Origin: Caballeronia arationis
Lineage (GTDB): Bacteria; Pseudomonadota; Gammaproteobacteria; Burkholderiales; Burkholderiaceae
Length of the DNA: 64,000 bases
Reading direction: 5' to 3'
NCBI RefSeq assembly: GCF_001544975.2
Contig: NZ_FCOG02000021.1
Coordinates: forward strand, 1-64,000
Shown here: piece after piece, positions 17,748 to 28,500 of the stretch
How the letters are laid out: every line of letters starts with the position of its first letter
Position numbering within the stretch: position 1 is the stretch's first letter
Notes under the pieces: generated by a model
What the model was told of the DNA's origin: nothing
Database searches by the model: none
Seen by the model: only the letters and a program-made list of their open reading frames with translations
Position numbers and translations under genes: made by a program

Positions 17748-19349
17748 ATGTTCCATCAGTTGCTCACACCCATCGCGAACTCGCTCGGGGCGTCGTTCGC
17801 GGTGGCCGCTCTGCCGATTCTCGTCGTACTCGTGCTGCTCGGCTGGGCGCGCCGCCCCGCGTGGCAGGCGTCGCTCGCGGGGCTCGTCGTCGGGCTCGCC
17901 ATCGCGGTGGCGGGCTGGCATTTTCCGCTCCGTCTCGCGCTCGACTCCATCGCCGCCGGAGCCGTCTTCGCGCTCTGGCCGGTGATGTGGATCGTGTTCG
18001 CCGCGATCCTGCTCTACAACGTGTCGCTGCGCTCCGGCCGCTTCGACGCGTTTCGCCTCTGGATGATCGACAACCTGCCGAACGACCGCCGCATCGTGCT
18101 CGTGGTGATCGGCTTCTCATTCGGCGCGCTGCTCGAAGGCATTTCCGGTTTCGGCACCCCGATCGCGATCACCAGTTCGCTACTTATCCTGCTTGGCTTT
18201 CCGCCGCTCGAGGCGCTTACCTTCACGCTGATCTTCAATACGGCGCCGGTCGCCTTCGGCGCGCTCGGCGTGCCGATCACCGTGCTCGGCGCGGTGACGC
18301 ACCTGCCGACCGACGCGCTCGCCAAGATGGTCGGCCGCCAGTTGCCGTTTTTTGCGCTCGCGCTGCCCTTCTACGTGATCGGCATCTACGCGGGCTTTCG
18401 CAACATGCTGCGCGTGTGGCCGGTGCTGCTCGTCTCGGGCGGCGCGTTCGCGCTCACGCAGTTCGTGACGTCGAACTACATCAGCTATGCGCTCACCGAC
18501 GTGCTCTCCTCGCTCGTCTCGCTGATCGTGACGGTCGCGTTCCTGCGCGTCTGGAAGCCCGCCCCCGACGACGCTTTCGCGGTCAACGTCGACCGCGCCG
18601 GGCAGACGCGCGGCGAGCTCTCTGGCGCGCAGGGCTGGCTGCCGTGGATCGTGGTGTCGGCGGTGGTGATCGTCTGGACGGTGCTCAAGATCTTCCTGAT
18701 CGGCGACGTGAAAATCCCCTGGCCCGGTCTCGACAAGGCCGTGTACATCACGCTGTACAACGCACCCTACGGCGCAGTCTGGGACTTCCAGCCGCTCGCG
18801 ACGGGCACTGCGATCCTCGTTGCGTCGATCATCACGGCGCTCCTCGTGCGGCTGCCGGCGGCGGAGTACGGCGCGGCGATCGTAGACACGTGGGTGCAGA
18901 CGCGCATCGCCATCCTGACCGTCGCGACCATCGTCGGCCTCGCCTACCTGATGAATTACTCGGGCATGAACTACACGCTGGGGCTTGGCGTGGCTTCGGT
19001 GGGCGCGCTCTTTCCGCTGGTGTCGGCGTTTCTTGGCTGGGTCGCGGTGTTCCTGTCGGGCAGCGACACGTCGGGCAACGCGCTCTTCGGCAACCTGCAG
19101 GTGGTCGCGGCGCGGCAACTGAATCTCGATCCGGTGCTGATGGCGGCGACCAATTCGTCGGGCGGCGTGATGGGCAAGATGATCTCGCCGCAGAACATTT
19201 CGACGGGCGTCGCGACAACCGATCTGAAGGGTCAGGAGGGACTGGTCTTCTCGCGCACGTTCAAGCATTCGATTCTGCTGACCGTGCTGCTCGGCGTGCT
19301 CGTGTGGCTGCAGCAGAACGTGCTGACGTGGATGATTCCGCCGCATTGA
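17748..19349 (+). CDS. lldP: L-lactate permease (LctP family)
   Basis: A 533-residue inner-membrane lactate:H+ symporter with about 12-14 helices. Family blocks include FSFGALLEGISGFGTPIAIT near 130, NTAPVAFGALGVPI near 165, MNYSGMNYTLGLG and SGSDTSGNALFGNLQ, and NSSGGVMGKMISPQNI near 470. It imports lactate, and often glycolate, for oxidation. CTGGAGG precedes the ATG. No lactate dehydrogenase gene lies nearby, so partners must be elsewhere. Confidence 0.93.
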   Translation: MFHQLLTPIANSLGASFAVAALPILVVLVLLGWARRPAWQASLAGLVVGLAIAVAGWHFPLRLALDSIAAGAVFALWPVMWIVFAAILLYNVSLRSGRFDAFRLWMIDNLPNDRRIVLVVIGFSFGALLEGISGFGTPIAITSSLLILLGFPPLEALTFTLIFNTAPVAFGALGVPITVLGAVTHLPTDALAKMVGRQLPFFALALPFYVIGIYAGFRNMLRVWPVLLVSGGAFALTQFVTSNYISYALTDVLSSLVSLIVTVAFLRVWKPAPDDAFAVNVDRAGQTRGELSGAQGWLPWIVVSAVVIVWTVLKIFLIGDVKIPWPGLDKAVYITLYNAPYGAVWDFQPLATGTAILVASIITALLVRLPAAEYGAAIVDTWVQTRIAILTVATIVGLAYLMNYSGMNYTLGLGVASVGALFPLVSAFLGWVAVFLSGSDTSGNALFGNLQVVAARQLNLDPVLMAATNSSGGVMGKMISPQNISTGVATTDLKGQEGLVFSRTFKHSILLTVLLGVLVWLQQNVLTWMIPPH

Positions 19350-19439
19350 AGGCGCGGGCCGCGAGCCCTCGCGGCCAGACAACGCACCCGGCTCAACCGT
19401 TTACTGCGAGTCGCGAACCTGAAACGCGGCGGCCCGCGC

Positions 19440-19850
19440 CTAGTCCCCCTCCACGCGCCCTCGCCCCGCCTTGATCGCGCCGCGCCGCACCTTCGATTCG
19501 ACGCGCCTCGTCTGCGAGGCGCGCGTCGGCTTGGTCGCAACCCGCGCGCGGCGCGTCACGCTGACGCTGTGGATCATCTCGTCGAGACGCGCGAGCGCCG
19601 CGGCGCGGTTCATGTCCTGCGTGCGATGCTCCTGCGCCTTGATGACGATCACGCCATCGCGCGTGACACGGCTGTCGGAAAGCCCGAGCAGCCGCAGCTT
19701 GATCGTCTCCGGCAGCGACGACGCCCGAACGTCGAAGCGCAGATGGATCGCACTCGACACCTTGTTGACGTTCTGGCCGCCCGCGCCCTGCGCGCGGACG
19801 GCCGTCAGCTCGACTTCGTTCGGCGCGATCTCGTAGCGGTGCGTCGTCAT
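19440..19850 (-). CDS. arfB: Alternative ribosome-rescue factor ArfB (YaeJ)
   Basis: A 136-residue peptidyl-tRNA hydrolase that rescues ribosomes stalled at mRNA ends. The GGQ catalytic motif is at 24-26 within RAQGAGGQNVNK. The basic C-terminal tail (RRVESKVRRGAIKAGRGRVEGD) is the part that enters the empty mRNA channel. Its ATG overlaps the recD stop in an ATGA, so it is the last gene of the recCBD operon and probably translationally coupled to recD. It converges with lldP. Confidence 0.93.
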   Translation of the reverse strand: MTTHRYEIAPNEVELTAVRAQGAGGQNVNKVSSAIHLRFDVRASSLPETIKLRLLGLSDSRVTRDGVIVIKAQEHRTQDMNRAAALARLDEMIHSVSVTRRARVATKPTRASQTRRVESKVRRGAIKAGRGRVEGD

Positions 19851-21868
19851 GGCGTGTCCTCCGCGATGCGCGCAACCTGGGCGATGCGCGCGGCCAGCCC
19901 GGAATCGCGCCGGGTAGGCGTGGCGACGGCCTGCGCGAAGATCGCCGGCGACCCGATCACGTCGACGCGCTTCTTCGCGCGCGTAATCGCCGTGTAGACG
20001 AGTTCGCGCGACAGCACGCGATTGAACGTGGCAGGCAGCACCAGCGCGGCGTGATCGAATTCCGAGCCTTGCGACTTGTGGACCGTCAGCGCGAACGCAG
20101 TGTCGTGCGGCGGGAGCGCCGCCGGCGACACGAAGCGCAAGCTCGCGTCGGCCATGCGGAACGCGACGCGCAGCGCGCCGTCGGCGGCGGGCATCGCGAT
20201 ACCGATGTCGCCGTTGAAAAGTCCGAGCGCGTAGTCATTGCGCGTCACGATCACGGGCCGGCCGGCGAACCACTGCGCACCGAACGCAAGTGCGCCACCC
20301 GCCCGCTCGCGCACCTTCGCCGCGACGCGCGCATTGATCTCGTCGACGCCGCGTGCGCCCTCGCGTGTCGCGCACAGCACGCGAAAGCGGTTGAGCGCGT
20401 CGAAGAGCGCTGCGACACCGGACTGCCCTTCGAGCGCAGCGGCGAGCGACTGCGCATAGGGTGCGAAGCCCGCGGCAAGGCGCGCGAGCGTGCGATCGGA
20501 AAGCGCCGGCGCGTGGTCGTCGACGAGAACGGCGGCTCGCGTGCCGTCGTCGCCGGCGTCCGACGCCCGCAAAGCTTCCAGCGCGGCCTGCACCGAACCA
20601 CGCCGGATCGCAACCGACAGCCGGCCGATGTCCGAGTCGAGCCCGAAGCGGTAATTGCGTTCGAGCCATACGACGCAATCGGTGAGCGGGTTCAATGCGG
20701 GCGCGTCCACGGGCTCCGGATGCCACGGTTCAGAGATGGCTTCATGCAGACCGGCATAGCCTTCGCTGTCGTCGATCAGAAGGTAGTCGTCTTCGATAGC
20801 GCCGAACGCGCGCGGCTCGGCGGCGCCATCCGGCAGCGCGGCGTTGAAGCGCTTCGGCGAGACCCCGAGCCCCGCCGCGATGCGCGCGGCGCCCGCTTCG
20901 CTGAAAACCGGCCGCGCGCTCAACTCGGCGAACACGGCGCCCGCCTCGACGGCGGCGAGCTGGTCCTTGTCGCCGAGCATCACGAGCCGCGCGTCGGGCG
21001 CGACCGCTTCGAGCAGGTGCGCGGCGAGCGCGACGTCGATCATCGAAGCCTCGTCGACCACGATGACGTCGTAGGGCAGCGGGTTGTCGCGGTGATGGCG
21101 AAAGCGCCCGTCCGGCAGCGTGCCGAGCAGCCTCTGCAGCGTGAACGACGTGCGCGGCAGGCGCGCCGCGAGTTCCGGCGGCAGTTGCCCGGCGCGTTCG
21201 ATGAGCGCTTCCTGCATGCGCTGCGCGGCCTTGCCGGTCGGCGCGGCGAGCGCGATGCGCAGGTTCGGGGTCTCGTCGATGAGGCACGCAAGCACGCCGA
21301 CCACCGTCGTCGTCTTGCCCGTGCCGGGGCCGCCGCTCACGATGGTGAGGCGCCCGCCGAGCGCGACGAGCGCCGCGACGCGCTGCCAGTCGATGTCATC
21401 GTCCTGCGGCGGGCCGAAAAAGCGCGCGAGGCGCTGGGCGAGCGTTGCAAGGTCACTCGCTGCGCCATGCTGCGTTTCGTCACGCATTCGCGCAACGAGC
21501 GCCCGTGCGAGCCGCCGCTCGTAGTCGAAGTAGCGCGCGAGATACACGCGCTGCCCTTCGTCGACGACAAGCGGCAGCAGATCCGCCGCCGCACCTTCTC
21601 CGTCACACGCGAGGCCGCTCGCAAGAAGCGCGGCGCGCGCCGCCCCGACGTCCTCTCCATAGCGCCTGGCGAGCGCGGGAAGCGCCACGCACACGTGTCC
21701 TTGCGCCGTCGCTCGGCTCACGGCGAACGCGGCCCGTTCGGCCCAGCGGATGCTCGCGGGATCGCTCGTCAGGCGCTTCGCGAGCACGCCGATCCTGCGC
21801 GCGAAACCCTCGGCGAGCGCGATGCCTTCGTCGGCGACGATGGCAGCTGGCGTCGTTCGCGCGTTCAT
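19847..21868 (-). CDS. recD: Exonuclease V subunit RecD
   Basis: A 673-residue SF1B 5'-3' helicase subunit of RecBCD. Walker A is GGPGTGKTTTVVG near 185. Then come APTGKAAQRM, VVDEASMIDVALA and GDKDQLAAVEAG, the Arg block LERNYRFGLDSDIG, and the C-terminal VHKSQGSEFDHAALVLP with YTAITRAK. It is about 60 residues longer than E. coli RecD, mainly in the region just before LERNYRF. Its ATG overlaps the recB stop and its TGA overlaps the arfB start, both as ATGA. Confidence 0.95.
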   Translation of the reverse strand: MNARTTPAAIVADEGIALAEGFARRIGVLAKRLTSDPASIRWAERAAFAVSRATAQGHVCVALPALARRYGEDVGAARAALLASGLACDGEGAAADLLPLVVDEGQRVYLARYFDYERRLARALVARMRDETQHGAASDLATLAQRLARFFGPPQDDDIDWQRVAALVALGGRLTIVSGGPGTGKTTTVVGVLACLIDETPNLRIALAAPTGKAAQRMQEALIERAGQLPPELAARLPRTSFTLQRLLGTLPDGRFRHHRDNPLPYDVIVVDEASMIDVALAAHLLEAVAPDARLVMLGDKDQLAAVEAGAVFAELSARPVFSEAGAARIAAGLGVSPKRFNAALPDGAAEPRAFGAIEDDYLLIDDSEGYAGLHEAISEPWHPEPVDAPALNPLTDCVVWLERNYRFGLDSDIGRLSVAIRRGSVQAALEALRASDAGDDGTRAAVLVDDHAPALSDRTLARLAAGFAPYAQSLAAALEGQSGVAALFDALNRFRVLCATREGARGVDEINARVAAKVRERAGGALAFGAQWFAGRPVIVTRNDYALGLFNGDIGIAMPAADGALRVAFRMADASLRFVSPAALPPHDTAFALTVHKSQGSEFDHAALVLPATFNRVLSRELVYTAITRAKKRVDVIGSPAIFAQAVATPTRRDSGLAARIAQVARIAEDTP

Positions 21869-24800
21869 GCCGGAACTCCCGCCATCAGCCGGTCGAGCGC
21901 TTCGACGAGCGAGCGTTCGGGGCGTCCGACATGCACGCCCGCCGCTCGTGCATCATTGCGCCAGTCGGGCCGCACGCCGCGAACGAACAGATAGAGATAG
22001 CCGCCCATATGCGTCTCGAATTCGTACCCCGCGAGCCGCGCGCGCAGATAGCGATGCAGCGCGACCACATAGAAAAGCGCCTGGAGATGATAGGCGTGCG
22101 AGGCCATTGCCTTGTCGAGCGACGCGGTGTCGTAATCGGCGGGCGTATCGCCCAGATGATTCGACTTCCAGTCGACGATCCAGAAGCGCCCTTGGTGCTC
22201 GACGATCATGTCGATGAATCCCTTGACGAAGCCGCGCAAGGTGCCCGCTTCCAGCGCGACGTCCGGAAAACCGTGCGCGGCGAGAAGCCGCCGTAGCGCC
22301 GCGAAGTCGAGCGCCTCTGCCGGGAACAGGAATTCGAGCTCGTTCATGCGGCGCTTCGGTCCGATGGCCGCAAGCCGCATGCCGGGCACGAGTTCGGTCG
22401 CGACCGTATCCGCGAGAACGCGCGCCATCATTGCGGGCAACTGGCGCGCAAGCGGCTCGGGCGCTGGCGTCGGGTGTTCGCGCAGCGCCCGTTCGATGGC
22501 CTTCGGCCACGTTTCCGGCGACGTGAAATCCGCCAGTTCGTACATCCGGTGCAGACATTCGCCCGCCGCCGGCCCGCGCGGGAACGCGAGGATATCGTCG
22601 TCTGCGAGCGGCGTCTTTTCGCGCTCGCGCGGCTCGGCGACATCCGGCTGCAGCGCGTCGATCGCATCGACGAGTTCGTCGTGATCGGGCCGCGCGTCGG
22701 CGGGCTGCGGCTGGTTCGACTCGTCGCGCGCGCCCGCCGCGATCAGCGAGCTGAAGCTCGCCATGCGCCAGCTGTCGCGCAACAGACGCCGGCTCGTGCG
22801 CGCCGCGAGTTCGTGCTCCGACGCGCGCCGGCTCACGAGCGGCTCGCGCGCTTCGATGACCGGCAACGGCTCCGTCGAAATCGAACCGCCCGACTCTGCC
22901 GCGAGGGCGTGCCAGTGGGCGATCACATCGTCCTCGGCGGGCGGCTCGGCGAGCCAGTTGCCGAACTCGTGACCGCGGCCCGCGACGAGCCAGTTGAGCA
23001 CGCTGCGCCGCGCTTCCTTCGTCGAATTCTTGCCGACGAGATAAACGCCGCCGACCACATAACAGCGGTACACGGCGCGCGTGAGCGCCACATACACGAG
23101 CCGCGCGCGCTCCGCCGCCTGTTCGCGGGCGATGAGCGCCTTCGCGCGGTCGGCGGCTTCGTCGTCGATGCCGTAGTGGAGCACCGCGTCGCCGGCTTCG
23201 TCGTGATATTCCTTCGCATCGGGCAGGCCGGACGACGGCGGCTCGCGCAACGAGCCGTCGTTCAGGAACGGACAGAAGACAACCGCGTATTCCAGCCCCT
23301 TCGACTTGTGGACCGTCACGATCTGCACGAGGTTGCGATCCGATTCGAGCCGCAACTGCGCTTCGTCGGCGCCGCCTTCTTCCGCGCGCTGAGCGGCGAG
23401 CCAGCGCAGCGTCGGCGCGATGCCCGGCAGCAAGGCGCCGCGCGCCTGCAGGAGTTCCGCGAGATGATTGACATTGGTCAGCCGGCGCTCGCCATCGATG
23501 CCCGCGACGAGCCGCTCGGCGATTTTCAGCTCGCGCGCAAGCGTGCGCCACATCACGGCGAAGCCGCGCTCGTGCCAGAGCGTCCGGTAGCGCGAGAAGC
23601 GTTCGACCCAGCTCATCGCGTCGCTCGCGGCGTCGGCAGAATCGGCGTGTTCGAGACGCCAGAGCGCGGCGGCGTCGAGCCCGAGCCAGTCGGTCGCGAG
23701 CGCGGCGCGCAGGCGGCGCAGGTCGCCGGGCGTGTCGATGGCGGCGAGCACGCGTTCGATCTGCTCGGCGTCGAGCGTGCCGAACACCGAAGCCTGCGCC
23801 AGTTCCACGCTGCCGACGCCCCACGCGGCGAGCACGCGCTTCACGAGACTGCCCTGCCGGTGCGTCTGCACGAGCACGGCGATCTGGCCGGGCGAGAGCG
23901 GCGCGTCGCCGACCGTCACCTGGTTGTGTTGCGCGCCGCGCAAAAGCCGCACGATCTCGGCGGCGCACGCTTCGGCGGCGTCGCGATGCGCGCGGTTCTT
24001 CGTCAGTGCCGACTCGCCGTGAGGCAGCATCCACACGCAGAAATCGGCGGAATCGGAATACGACGCCGCCGGCGTGCGGTCGACGAACGGCGCGCGCCGT
24101 CTCGTGCCCGCGCGCACCGGCTGGTAGTCGAGCCCGTCGAGGATGAACGCCGACGGATTCGCGCCGAACACGCGGTTGCAGGCATCGATGATAGGTGCCG
24201 TCGAGCGCTGGTTCACCGCGAGCGTGAAGCGCGCCGACGCCGCCTCGCGCGCCGCGAGATACGTGTGCAGGTCGGCGGCGCGAAAGCTGTAGATCGCCTG
24301 CTTCGGGTCGCCGACCAGAAAGAGCGGCCCGCCGGGCGCGAACACCCGATCGAAGATCGCGAACTGCAATGGGTCCGTGTCCTGGAACTCGTCGATGAGC
24401 GCGGCCGGATAGCGCGCGCGGAGAGCATCCGCGAGCCACGCGTGCTTCGTCAGCGCGTGGTACAGGTTCGAGAGCAGGTCGTTGAACGACACGACGCGGC
24501 GCGTGCGCTTTCTTGCCGCGAGCTCCGCCGGCGCGTAGTCGAGCCACTCGCGCACGATGTTGAGCCACAACGCGCGTTGCGCCGCCTCGGCGGCCTGCGC
24601 GGCGGCGGCGAGCGTTTCGGCGTGATCGAAGAACGCGTGTTCCGGCGGCGTGTGCTTCTTCTTCGTGCCGTCCTTGAGCGCCGTCGCAGTGAGCTTCAAC
24701 GCGGCCTGCGGTGGCGCCGCGTGGCAGTCGGCATTGCCGAAGTACTCGGCCCACGCGCTGATCGCGGCATCGATGATCGTGCGCTTGTGCGTCGTCTTGC

Positions 24801-25560
24801 TAAGCTTGTCCTCGGCATCGAAGAGCAACTTTGCGATGGTGTCGCGTTCGGCGTGCCAGAGCGCACATGCGGTCTCGAAGATCGCCTGCGCGTCTTCCGT
24901 TGCCGGCGCTTCCGTGTCGCCCCAGCGCAGCGCCGCGAGCGGCTTCTTCAAACGCCGCGCGAGCTGTGCATCGAGCGATGCCGGCCCCGCGCCTTTCGCG
25001 ACGAGCCATGCCGCAAACGAGCGCTCGCGCGCGGCTGCCGGCTCGACGCGCTCACGCCAGAAATCGGCGGCGAGTTCGAAGCGCAGCGCGCTGTCGTCGG
25101 CCTCCATTTCCAGCGCGAACGGCATCGCGGCTGCGAACGGCGCCTCTTGCAACGCGCGCTGGCAGAACGCGTGGATCGTGTGGATCGCGGCCTGGTCGAA
25201 GGTGTGCAGCGCAATGTGAATACGCTTGAGCGCTTCTTCGTGATCGATCTCGGCGAGCGTCGTTTCGAAGAGGCGTTCGATGAACGGATCGCCCGCACTA
25301 TCGCCGTTCTCGATTGCGTGTGCGATTTCAGCAAGTCGCGCGCGAATCCGTTCGTGCAATTCGGCGGTCGCGGCCTTCGTGAAGGTCACGACCAGAATCT
25401 GGTCGGCGGCGAGCTTCTTTTCCAGCAGCAGCCGCACGTAGAGCGCGCAGATGTTCCACGTCTTGCCGGTTCCCGCCGATGCCTCGATCTGGTTCACACC
25501 GTCGAGCGGGCACGCGAAGACGTCGAGTTCCTCGACGTATGAATGCGGAGCGTTCATCAT
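21865..25560 (-). CDS. recB: Exonuclease V subunit RecB
   Basis: A 1231-residue helicase-nuclease. Walker A is ASAGTGKTW near 27-35, then ALIDEFQDTDPLQF, GDPKQAIYSFR and TVHKSKGLEYAVVF. The C-terminal nuclease has GFIDMIVEHQGRFWIVDWKS, with the Asp and Lys of the RecB nuclease active site. The frame is open well upstream to 26217, but that stretch overlaps recC and is Arg/Ala-rich. I place the start at 25560, where ATGATG overlaps the recC stop. The protein degrades and resects double-strand ends until Chi, then loads RecA. Confidence 0.95.
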   Translation of the reverse strand: MMNAPHSYVEELDVFACPLDGVNQIEASAGTGKTWNICALYVRLLLEKKLAADQILVVTFTKAATAELHERIRARLAEIAHAIENGDSAGDPFIERLFETTLAEIDHEEALKRIHIALHTFDQAAIHTIHAFCQRALQEAPFAAAMPFALEMEADDSALRFELAADFWRERVEPAAARERSFAAWLVAKGAGPASLDAQLARRLKKPLAALRWGDTEAPATEDAQAIFETACALWHAERDTIAKLLFDAEDKLSKTTHKRTIIDAAISAWAEYFGNADCHAAPPQAALKLTATALKDGTKKKHTPPEHAFFDHAETLAAAAQAAEAAQRALWLNIVREWLDYAPAELAARKRTRRVVSFNDLLSNLYHALTKHAWLADALRARYPAALIDEFQDTDPLQFAIFDRVFAPGGPLFLVGDPKQAIYSFRAADLHTYLAAREAASARFTLAVNQRSTAPIIDACNRVFGANPSAFILDGLDYQPVRAGTRRRAPFVDRTPAASYSDSADFCVWMLPHGESALTKNRAHRDAAEACAAEIVRLLRGAQHNQVTVGDAPLSPGQIAVLVQTHRQGSLVKRVLAAWGVGSVELAQASVFGTLDAEQIERVLAAIDTPGDLRRLRAALATDWLGLDAAALWRLEHADSADAASDAMSWVERFSRYRTLWHERGFAVMWRTLARELKIAERLVAGIDGERRLTNVNHLAELLQARGALLPGIAPTLRWLAAQRAEEGGADEAQLRLESDRNLVQIVTVHKSKGLEYAVVFCPFLNDGSLREPPSSGLPDAKEYHDEAGDAVLHYGIDDEAADRAKALIAREQAAERARLVYVALTRAVYRCYVVGGVYLVGKNSTKEARRSVLNWLVAGRGHEFGNWLAEPPAEDDVIAHWHALAAESGGSISTEPLPVIEAREPLVSRRASEHELAARTSRRLLRDSWRMASFSSLIAAGARDESNQPQPADARPDHDELVDAIDALQPDVAEPREREKTPLADDDILAFPRGPAAGECLHRMYELADFTSPETWPKAIERALREHPTPAPEPLARQLPAMMARVLADTVATELVPGMRLAAIGPKRRMNELEFLFPAEALDFAALRRLLAAHGFPDVALEAGTLRGFVKGFIDMIVEHQGRFWIVDWKSNHLGDTPADYDTASLDKAMASHAYHLQALFYVVALHRYLRARLAGYEFETHMGGYLYLFVRGVRPDWRNDARAAGVHVGRPERSLVEALDRLMAGVPA

Positions 25561-28500
25561 GCGTCGCTCCGAAGATGCAGCATCAATGGTTCGAAGACGA
25601 GCTTCGCGAGCGCCGCGAAGGTTTCGTCCAGCGAGAGATTTGTGCCGCGAAACGCGATGCGCAGCGCGGGATCGTCGGATTCGCTGCGAGTGCGCTCCGA
25701 GAGCCACGCACCTTCCGCCTTCGAATCGCCTTCGGTCATCTTTAGCCACGCGCTCTTCGGGAAGAAACGCAGCGGCATGCGGCGTCCCGCGCGGTAAAGC
25801 GCGGCGAGCGTCGCGAGATGCGCGAGCGGATTCGCCACCGCTGTCAGCTCGAAACTCGACGACTGCGCGCCGCGACCGTGCCACACCGTTCGTCGCGGAC
25901 CGTCGGGCAGCGCCGCGCAGTAGGCAAGATGCGCGAGCCAGGCGGTGAGGTAGTCGCGCGCGCGCGGCGCGTCGTATCGATAGATCACCTGACCTTGCGG
26001 CGTCAGCAGGTTCAGCGTGCCGTGCAGTCGCAGCGGATGTGCGGAGGCGTCGTCGGCGAGTTGCGTATCGAAGACGCTGAAGAGTTCGGCGCCCGAAGTC
26101 TCGGGCCAGCGCGGTGCAATTTCCAGCGAAAACGGCAGGCGCGTCGCGCCCTCTTCCAGCGCGTCGCGCACGCGCTTCGCCAGATGATGCAGCGCATGCA
26201 GTTCCTGCGCCTGCCATACGCCGCCCGTCGCGCCGCCCGGCATCTCGGGACTCGCCCGCGCGACCCGGCGGGCACGCGCGCCATCGTCGCTCAGGTCGAG
26301 CAGCGAAGGCAGCACGCGGCCGGCAAGCGCATCGCGGCCGCTGAAGTCGAGCTCGAACGGTTCGGTGTCGCCGAGTTCGCTTTCTGCGTCGAAGAGCGCT
26401 ATGCCGAGTCGATCCCGCAACAGCGCGCGCGCCGGATGACGCCAGAAGCGCACGAAGTCGTCGAAGGCGACGGGCTCGGTTTCGTCCTCGGGCGGCAGCG
26501 GCTCCGAAAAGAACGTGACGGGCTTTTGCGCGCGCCCGAGCGCGAGCGTGCGCGCGAGTTCCGCGCGCTCCGGCTCGTAGGTGAATAGCGGTGCGCCCGG
26601 CTCGAAGTACTCGGGCGCGAACGGCTGCAACGGATGATCGAAGACGAAGCGCGCGCGGGCTTGTTTCAGTTCATCCGGCGACGGATGCTCGCCCGCCGCG
26701 GCCTCGGCCAGATAGTCGAGCATCTCGTCGATCAGCGCGGCGGGCGGCAGCGCGGCGTTATCGCGAATGCTGCGACCCGTGTACGCGATCATCAGCCGGT
26801 CGCGCGCTGAAAGCAGCAGGTCGAGAAATAGATTGCGTTCGTCGTCGCGGCGCTGGCGGTCGCCGAGCTTGCCGAACTTCGCCATCAAGTCGAACTCGTC
26901 GGCGCGCGCGAGGCTCGGCAGCATGCCGTCGTCCATGCCGAGCAGGCAGACCACGCGATACGGCAGGCCGCGCAGGCTGGTAAGCGACGAAAACGTCACG
27001 CCGCCCCACGGCACGCCGCCGCGCGCGGGGTCGTCGAGGGCGTCGGTGAATGCAGTGCGCAGCACGGCGGCAGGCACTTCCGTGTCGCCCGCGCCTTCGC
27101 TCATCGCGACGATCAGCGCGTCGAGCGTGCCCCGCACGTCGGCGATCGAATCGCTGAACGCGAGGCCCGGGTCGAAGAAGCGTTCGAGCGCATCCTGCAT
27201 CAGTTCGCCCCACGCGCGCGGCGTGCGCGGTTGCGTGGCGCGCTCGGCGAAGGCATCGATATCGTCGATGAAGCGCGTGAGACGCCCGAGCAGTTCCGCA
27301 TCCGAACCGTTCGCGCCTTCCACCGGCAGCCATTCGTCGACGGGCGCGCCGCCGTCGGGCAGCGCGTAGCCGAGAAAGAGACGCGTCAGCGCGTCGGAGA
27401 ATGTGTGGCGGGCGGGCGGAACGTGCTCCGCCGTGATCTCGGCGGGCGCGAGGCCGCGCCGCGCGCCCGCCGCCGCAAACCATGCCTGCGCGGTTTCGAG
27501 CGCTGCGGCGTCGATGCCGTAGCGCGCGCCGATCGCATCGACACGCAGCCATTCGATCAGATCCGGCGCGCCGACGCTCTGCTCGGGTAGCGCGAGCCAG
27601 TCGAGCAGCACGCGCGCGACGGGATTCGCCTGCGACGGCGGCAAGCCCGTGATGCGATACGGAATGCGGCGCCGCTCATTTGCCGCGCCTGATGGCGCCG
27701 TGCCGAACACCCCGTCGATCAGGGGGCCTGCCGCAGCGAGATCGGGAAACGCGACGAGCACGTCCGACGGCTCCAGCCCTTCGATCGAATCGAACCAGCC
27801 GAGCAGACGGTCGTGCAGCACTTCGAGCTGCCGCGAGAGACTGTGGCAGACGTGCACTTCGATGCCCGGCTCTTCCACCGGAACATCGTCGGCGGGATCG
27901 CTCAGGTCGAGGATCGCGTTCTGCACGCGCGCGAGCCAGGTCGGCGCCGGGTTGCGCTCGAAGTGGCTCGCATCGCGCGAGGCCGCGCTCTCGGTCAGTT
28001 CGTGCAGCATATGCAGTTGCGCCTGCGTCTGGCGCCCCCACTCCGCGAGCAGCGGATTGCCGACCTCCTGATAGTCGAGCTCGCCCTTCATTTCCAGTTG
28101 CTCGACCCGCGCGACGCTCACGATGTCGTACCAGAACTCCTGACACGGATTCATCGCGTAAATGCGCACGTCGATCCAGCGCGATAGTTCGCGCAGCAAC
28201 GCGATGTGTAGCGGCGGCATCGTCGGCAGCGCGAACACGCTGATGCGCTCCGGCCATTCGGCTTGCATCACGTCATTGAGATCGAGTTTCGCGGATTCGG
28301 CGAGAAAGCGGTACGCGGGCGGCGTCGGATCGTAGCTGGCTTCCTTCGAGCTCGCGGCGAGGTCGGCGAGGAGCGCGCGCCACAAGGCCGCCTGCCAGCG
28401 CTCGTCCTCGCGCTGGATTTCGCTCGCGCCCGCGAGGCGCGGCCCGCGCGCATCGATTTCACCCGCGCCCGAAGACGCCAGGATCGAACCGCCCTGCTGC

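Noticed and set aside
22474..25542. A 1022-codon open frame opposite recB
   Set aside because: It has low-complexity Arg/Val/Glu text, no start signals, and lies fully antisense to a well-supported gene with all motifs.
25561..26217. Upstream extension of recB by 219 codons
   Set aside because: It overlaps recC, reads as Arg/Ala-rich noise, and the ATGATG at 25560 matches the family start.
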